From NCBI GenBank assembly GCA_021613375.1, contig CM038716.1:7605680-7669679 (forward strand): DNA of 64,000 bases, in the 5' to 3' direction. Shown in pieces: positions 59,652 through 64,000 of this stretch. Position numbers and translations under genes: made by a program. The stretch is from Megaleporinus macrocephalus. Lineage: Eukaryota; Chordata; Actinopteri; Characiformes; Anostomidae. The notes beneath the pieces were generated by a model that was given only the letters and a program-made list of their open reading frames with translations, did no database searches and was not told where the DNA came from. Position 1 is the stretch's first letter. Every line of letters begins with the position of its first letter.

Positions 59652-59665
59652 GTTTCTATAGCAAC
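59652..59665 (+). promoter_or_regulatory. X-box (RFX-factor site)
   Basis: GTTTCTATAGCAAC fits the consensus RYYNYY-N(1-3)-RRNRAC at every position, with spacer AT. RFX factors bind such sites in promoters of cilium genes. Confidence 0.75.
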
Positions 59666-59673
59666 GCGCCCAG

Positions 59674-59682
59674 CAGGAAGTG
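59674..59682 (+). promoter_or_regulatory. ETS/GABP-type site
   Basis: CAGGAAGTG, nine bases after the X-box. Such ETS sites commonly set transcription starts in CpG promoters. Confidence 0.55.
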
Positions 59683-59689
59683 CTGCAAA

Positions 59690-59931
59690 CGGCGCTAATG
59701 TTAGTGGCGTTAGCTTTAAAATATCAGTGAGACTCTTAATAAACTCACTGTAAACTTTATATAATGTTAACGAACCAAACATCTACATCACCGCGCAGTT
59801 ATAGTCTCTGAGATATCGCTGGTTCTGCCGACTGCTCAGGAATATGAGCTCTCTGTAGCTCTCAGTTAGCTTTAGCTCTCGCTTCCTCACTGCTGGACAC
59901 TGATTTCACAGCAGCAGCAGCAGCAGCGCGA
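59690..59931 (+). other. Candidate non-coding first exon of the rightward gene
   Basis: Sequence after the X-box and ETS sites runs to a good donor, GCGCGA|GTGAGT at 59931/59932, just after a CAG/GCA triplet run. The left border (transcription start) is a guess. The matching acceptor would be at 63840-63841. Confidence 0.5.
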
Positions 59932-60179
59932 GTGAGTGACCCGAATTAAATCACTTTATTTTTTATCTATTATTATTATTTTTATTATTATTTTTAATTT
60001 TCTGGCTGTTTTATTTCAGTATTTTTACGTAACCACCTGCTTGTTATTGCCTATTTGGTTCTTTAATATATATTAAATACATGTGTTGTATATATTAATA
60101 TTATATTATTATTATATATTATTTGTGTATACTTTTTTCAATTGTTCGTCTGTTTTATGTCATATTATATTTTCCTTTA

Positions 60180-60183
60180 GTAC

Positions 60184-60231
<48 letters not shown>
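60180..60231. repeat. (ATT)n microsatellite
   Basis: About 17 ATT units in intron 1 of the rightward gene. Confidence 0.95.
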
Positions 60232-60233
<2 letters not shown>

Positions 60234-60865
60234 TTACTATTATTAGTTACTTTAATTATTTAATATTGATGTCCCTTATTTGTATTTATTTATGTTATTT
60301 CCTTTTTTCTTTTTTACATAATATTTGTACATAATATTTTTACATAATATTTAATTTTTCTTTAAGGTCACTTATTTATGTTTTATGTTATTTATTCCAT
60401 GTTACAAAGCCTTTATTGAATTTTGAGCCTACTGCATATTTTCTGTTATGTTATATCTCACTCTCAGTCCTACTTATTTTATTTTAGATATCTGTTTTTG
60501 TACACATACTGGTCTCTACTTTATTGTTTACTTTGCTCACCACCAACACATTTAGGTCACTTGGTAACACAGTAAATCTCTGAGGACAGAGTTGTTTGCC
60601 TTTCCATGGATGCTGTAGAAAAGTATTATATATTTCTAACATCATATAGAAAAAGACTACTTTATTTTCTTTTTTTCTTCTAATCATCTAATATTTTACT
60701 TTCTTATCATCTAATAAGGAACTCTAGGGTGACAAATAATCCTTATTATTAAGAGAAACATTTTAATTTGAGCAGAGTATTAACTAGTGATGTAATCTTA
60801 ACAGGAGTAATTTTTAATTGTGTAATTTAAAGGGTGATATTTTGGTGAGTCATGTTGGTGATATG
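60232..60865. other. AT-rich intronic sequence
   Basis: No exon or named element seen. Confidence 0.5.
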
Positions 60866-60869
60866 ACCA

Positions 60870-61455
60870 TATAGGAGCTATACTCTAAAAGAAGTGTGCT
60901 ATAGAGGAACTGTACTGTTGAAAAAATGTACTGAACCCTAAAAGACTATATAAAAGCTGTACTGTAGCTGTAAACATGTGTTCTATATACAAGCTATATA
61001 CAAGAAATATACTATACAGAGACTGTACTGTTGAAGACTATAAGCTGTACTGTAGCTGTACTCTAAATATATGTACTAGACAAATGTATACTGTATGCAA
61101 GCTACTAAGTGTACCATATACGAGCTATACTCTAAACAAGAGGACCATATAAGAGCTATACTCTAGAAAAGGTGTACTGTAGAGGAACTGTACTGTAAAC
61201 GACTATATATAAGCTGTACTGTAGCTGTACTCTAAATATAAGTACTAAAAACATGTACTACATACAAGCTACTAAGTGTAACAGAAGAGCTATACTCTAA
61301 AAGAAGTGTACAATAGAAGAACTGTACTCTAAAAGACTATATAAAAGCTTTACTGTAGCTGTACTCTAAATGTATATACTAAAAACATGTACTATATAGA
61401 AGCTACTAAGTGTAACATATTAGAGCTATACTCTTGAAGAACTGCACTGTAGGGG
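60870..61455. repeat. Degenerate tandem repeat of about 130-140 bp
   Basis: AGAGCTATACTCTAAAAGAAG starts near 60873, 61148, 61275 and 61415. Between these, CTGTACTGTAGCTGTACTCT and GCTACTAAGTGTAAC recur in the same order. Shorter TGTACT sub-repeats are visible inside the unit. Confidence 0.75.
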
Positions 61456-61475
61456 AACTGTACTGTTCCCCTAAA

Positions 61476-62925
61476 TCAGTAGGCGAGCGCGGCTAGTATG
61501 TCTGAATACTCAGTAGTAAATCAGTAGGCGAGCGCGGCTAGTATGTCTGAATACTCAGTAGTGAAATCAGTAGGCGAGCGTTGCTAGTATGTCTGAATAC
61601 TCAGTAGTAAATCAGTAGGCGAGCGGGGCTAGTATGTCTGAATACTCAGTAGTGAAATCAGTAGGCGAGCGGGCCTAGTATGTCTGAATACTCAGTAGTG
61701 AAATCAGTAGGCGAGCGCGGCTAGTATGTCTAAATACTCAGTAGTAAATCAGTAGGCGAGCGCGGCTAGTATGTCTGAATACTCAGTAGTAAATCAGTAG
61801 GCGAGCGTGGCTAGTATGTCTCAATACTCAGTAGTGAAATCAGTAGGCGAGCGCGGCTAGTATGTCTGAATACTCAGTAGGAAATCAGTAGGCGAGCGCG
61901 GCTAGTATGTCTAAATACTCAGTAGCGAAATCAGTAGGCGAGCGAGGCTAGTATGTCTGAATACTCAGTAGTAAATCAGTAGGCGAGCGCGGCTAGTATT
62001 TATGAATACTCAGTAGTGAAATCAGTAGGTGAGCGTGGCTAGTATTTATGAATACTCAGTAGTGAAATCAGTAGGCGAGCGCGGCTAGTATGTTTGAATA
62101 CTCAGTAGTAAATCAGTAGGCGAGCGCGGCTAGTATTTATGAATACTCAGTAGTGAAATCAGTAGGCGAGCGCGGCTAGTATGTCTGAATACTCAGTAGT
62201 GAAATCAGTAGGCGAGCGTAGTATGTCTAAATACTCAGTAGTAAATCAGTAGGCGAGCGTAGTATGTCTGAATACTCAGTAGTAAATCAGTAGGCGAGCG
62301 CGGCTAGTATGTCTGAATACTCAGTAGTGAAATCAGTAGGCGAGCGCGGCTAGTATGTCTGAATACTCAGTAGTAAATCAGTAGGCGAACGTGGCTAGTA
62401 TGTCTGAATACTCAGTAGTGAAATCAGTAGGCGAGCGCGGCTAGTATGTCTGAATACTCAGTAGTAAATCAGTGGGCGAGCGCGGCTAGTATGTCTGAAT
62501 ACTCAGTAGTAAATCAGTAGGTGAGCGTGGCTAGTATGTCTGAATACTCAGTAGTGAAATCAGTAGGCGAGCGGGGCTAGTATGTCTGAATACTCAGTAG
62601 TAAATCAGTAGGCGAGTGCGGCTAGTATGTCTGAATATTCAGTAGAGAAATCAGTAGGTGAGCGGGGCTAGTATGTCTGAATACTCAGTAGTAAATCAGT
62701 AGGCGAGCGCGGCTAGTATGTCTGAATACTCAGTAGTAAATCAGTAGGTGGGCGGGGCTAGTATGTCTGAATATTCAGTAGTGAAATCAGTAGGTGAGCG
62801 GGGCTAGTATGTCTGAATACTCAGTAGTAAATCAGTAGGCGAGCGCGGCTAGTATGTCTGAATACTCAGTAGTGAAATCAGTAGGTGGGCGGGGCTAGTA
62901 TGTCTGAATACTCAGTAGGTATTCA
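61476..62925. repeat. 45-47-bp tandem array, about 31 copies
   Basis: Unit contains AAATCAGTAGGCGAGCGCGG and CTAGTATGTCTGAATACTCA. Copies differ mainly at GCG/GTG/GGG and by one or two bases of length. It lies in the presumed first intron of the rightward gene and is locally rich in CpG. Confidence 0.95.
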
Positions 62926-63841
62926 GTAGTAGTGAACGGTACCCGGATGACCTCCTGAATCAGCAGCTATTTCTATGTTGGTGAACACAGCACACTGCGT
63001 ATCCCATGATTCACCTGGAGCGGCGGATGAATTCAGAGTGGAGTAAATAAACGATGTAAAGCTGAACGTCGGCTGTGTGTACGTAGCTACTGCTAGTGAA
63101 CTGCTGCTACAGAAGTTAGAGCTACTGCTGAGATAAACAATGATTACATTCCTCCCGTTTCATCTTCTCTGATCTACAGCTCCACACCGTCTGATACATA
63201 ATCAGATAAAAACTCAGATCAGAGTCACTAAAAGATCTAAATCTGTCAGTAAACGAGCTTTTAAATGAATAGCAGGACTTTTACGCTGGTGGTCCGACAT
63301 CTTGCGTCACAGGACGCTGGTAATATGGTGGACGTAGTACGTCTGAGATCTGCTCCAGCAGTACCTACTGACTCTAATCCAGTACCTACTGACTAGTAGG
63401 AGATTTCGGACGCACCTAAAGATTAAGTAAACAAACTCTTGAAAGTGGGCGTGGTGAAAGGAGATGAATACAGTAGCCTTACTGTGCACAGATGTCGTCC
63501 TCATGCCACTCACAGCTCTTGTCGTCTTCCTGGGGTCTCTCGGGGGCCTTGATCTCCTCCCGCCATTTCACATGACTGACAGCTCCTCCCATCATCTCTG
63601 GTGGCCCTGCCTTCCTGCTGCATCGTTGGTGCCCCACCGACAGGCTTTCAGCAAAATTTACAAAAACATTCTATATGAAAGTAGCTGTAAGTGAACAGCT
63701 AGACTTCCTCTCCCTCCCTGTCTAGAAAGTAAAAGACACATAGCGCCACCTAGTGTGCTACAGCAGCAAGTAGCCTCTGCTGTCAATACCAGATAGTCAT
63801 TTAATCCATATTGATTGATCTGTTTGATTTTTTCCTCACAG
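62926..63841. other. End of intron 1 of the rightward gene
   Basis: Unique-looking sequence ending in the pyrimidine-rich acceptor TTTTTTCCTCACAG at 63828-63841. No other exon recognised. Confidence 0.5.
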
Positions 63842-63872
63842 GCCTTCATCTTCATCTCAGACTGTCCTCGTC

Positions 63873-64000
63873 ATGATGTCCCAGCCAGTGATACGCCCAC
63901 TAAACGTCGGAGCCACAGCACCCGAATCTCTCTCCCTGCTGCAGCGACGCCTCCTGGTGGCCGAGGAGCAGACGCAGGAGCTGCTAAGGGATATGGGGAC
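63873..64000 (+). CDS. First coding exon of a probable coiled-coil protein (partial, runs off window)
   Basis: After the acceptor at 63840-63841 and a short leader, ATG at 63873 opens 42 codons plus two bases: MMSQPVIRPLNVGATAPESL, then SLLQRRLLVAEEQTQELLRD. The second half has leucines and charged residues in heptad-like spacing, as in coiled coils. There is a second ATG in the next codon. I do not recognise the protein. The X-box in its presumed promoter suggests a cilium or centrosome role, by inference only. The frame is open to the end of the window. Confidence 0.75.
   Translation, partial: MMSQPVIRPLNVGATAPESLSLLQRRLLVAEEQTQELLRDMG

Overview
The window looks like vertebrate, most likely teleost fish, DNA. 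It has long introns with GT-AG splice sites, CpG-rich promoters, and many repeat classes typical of ray-finned fish: Tc1-like transposons, hAT-like and Harbinger-like MITEs, L1 and L2-like LINE ends, and the dispersed 'CATCCATCC...GTCACGGGG' repeat. Nothing prokaryotic is present. The species cannot be fixed from the sequence alone.

Layout. 1-5.1 kb is dominated by a hierarchical 75-bp tandem array (about 1.06-4.43 kb) with older, decayed flanks. At 5.87-6.53 kb is a CpG-rich block that looks like a promoter with a minus-strand 5' splice site, probably the head of a gene lying off the left edge. Next come an impure trinucleotide-repeat zone (6.54-7.29 kb) and a 2.3-kb array of a roughly 25-bp unit resembling a transposon end (7.70-9.97 kb).

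11.56-58.88 kb is one minus-strand gene of the SCAF4/SCAF8 family, read as 18 coding exons. These join without a frame break into 895 codons: an N-terminal CTD-interacting domain, a Q/P-rich linker with a 9-residue coding repeat, an RS stretch, one RRM, and a short P/G/R-rich C terminus. A 24.2-kb intron separates exons 16 and 17. The introns are packed with nested mobile elements. They include a 5'-truncated L1 that took in a hAT-like element which itself took in an L2-like tail, and a segment of about 620 bp apparently copied from intron 15 into intron 14 with a 23-bp target duplication.

The gene's promoter (58.6-59.06 kb, NRF1-type motif) lies back to back with a second promoter at about 59.65 kb. 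That one carries a perfect X-box (RFX site) and an ETS-type site, and drives a plus-strand gene. Its non-coding first exon is followed by a 3.9-kb intron full of tandem repeats and then by the first coding exon, which runs off the right edge and starts a probable coiled-coil protein. The X-box suggests a ciliary role for that protein.

The clearest signals worth follow-up are the templated intron-to-intron copy, the triple-nested insertion, the in-frame coding minisatellite of the SCAF gene, two copies of one foldback element sitting just inside 5' splice sites, and the X-box promoter.
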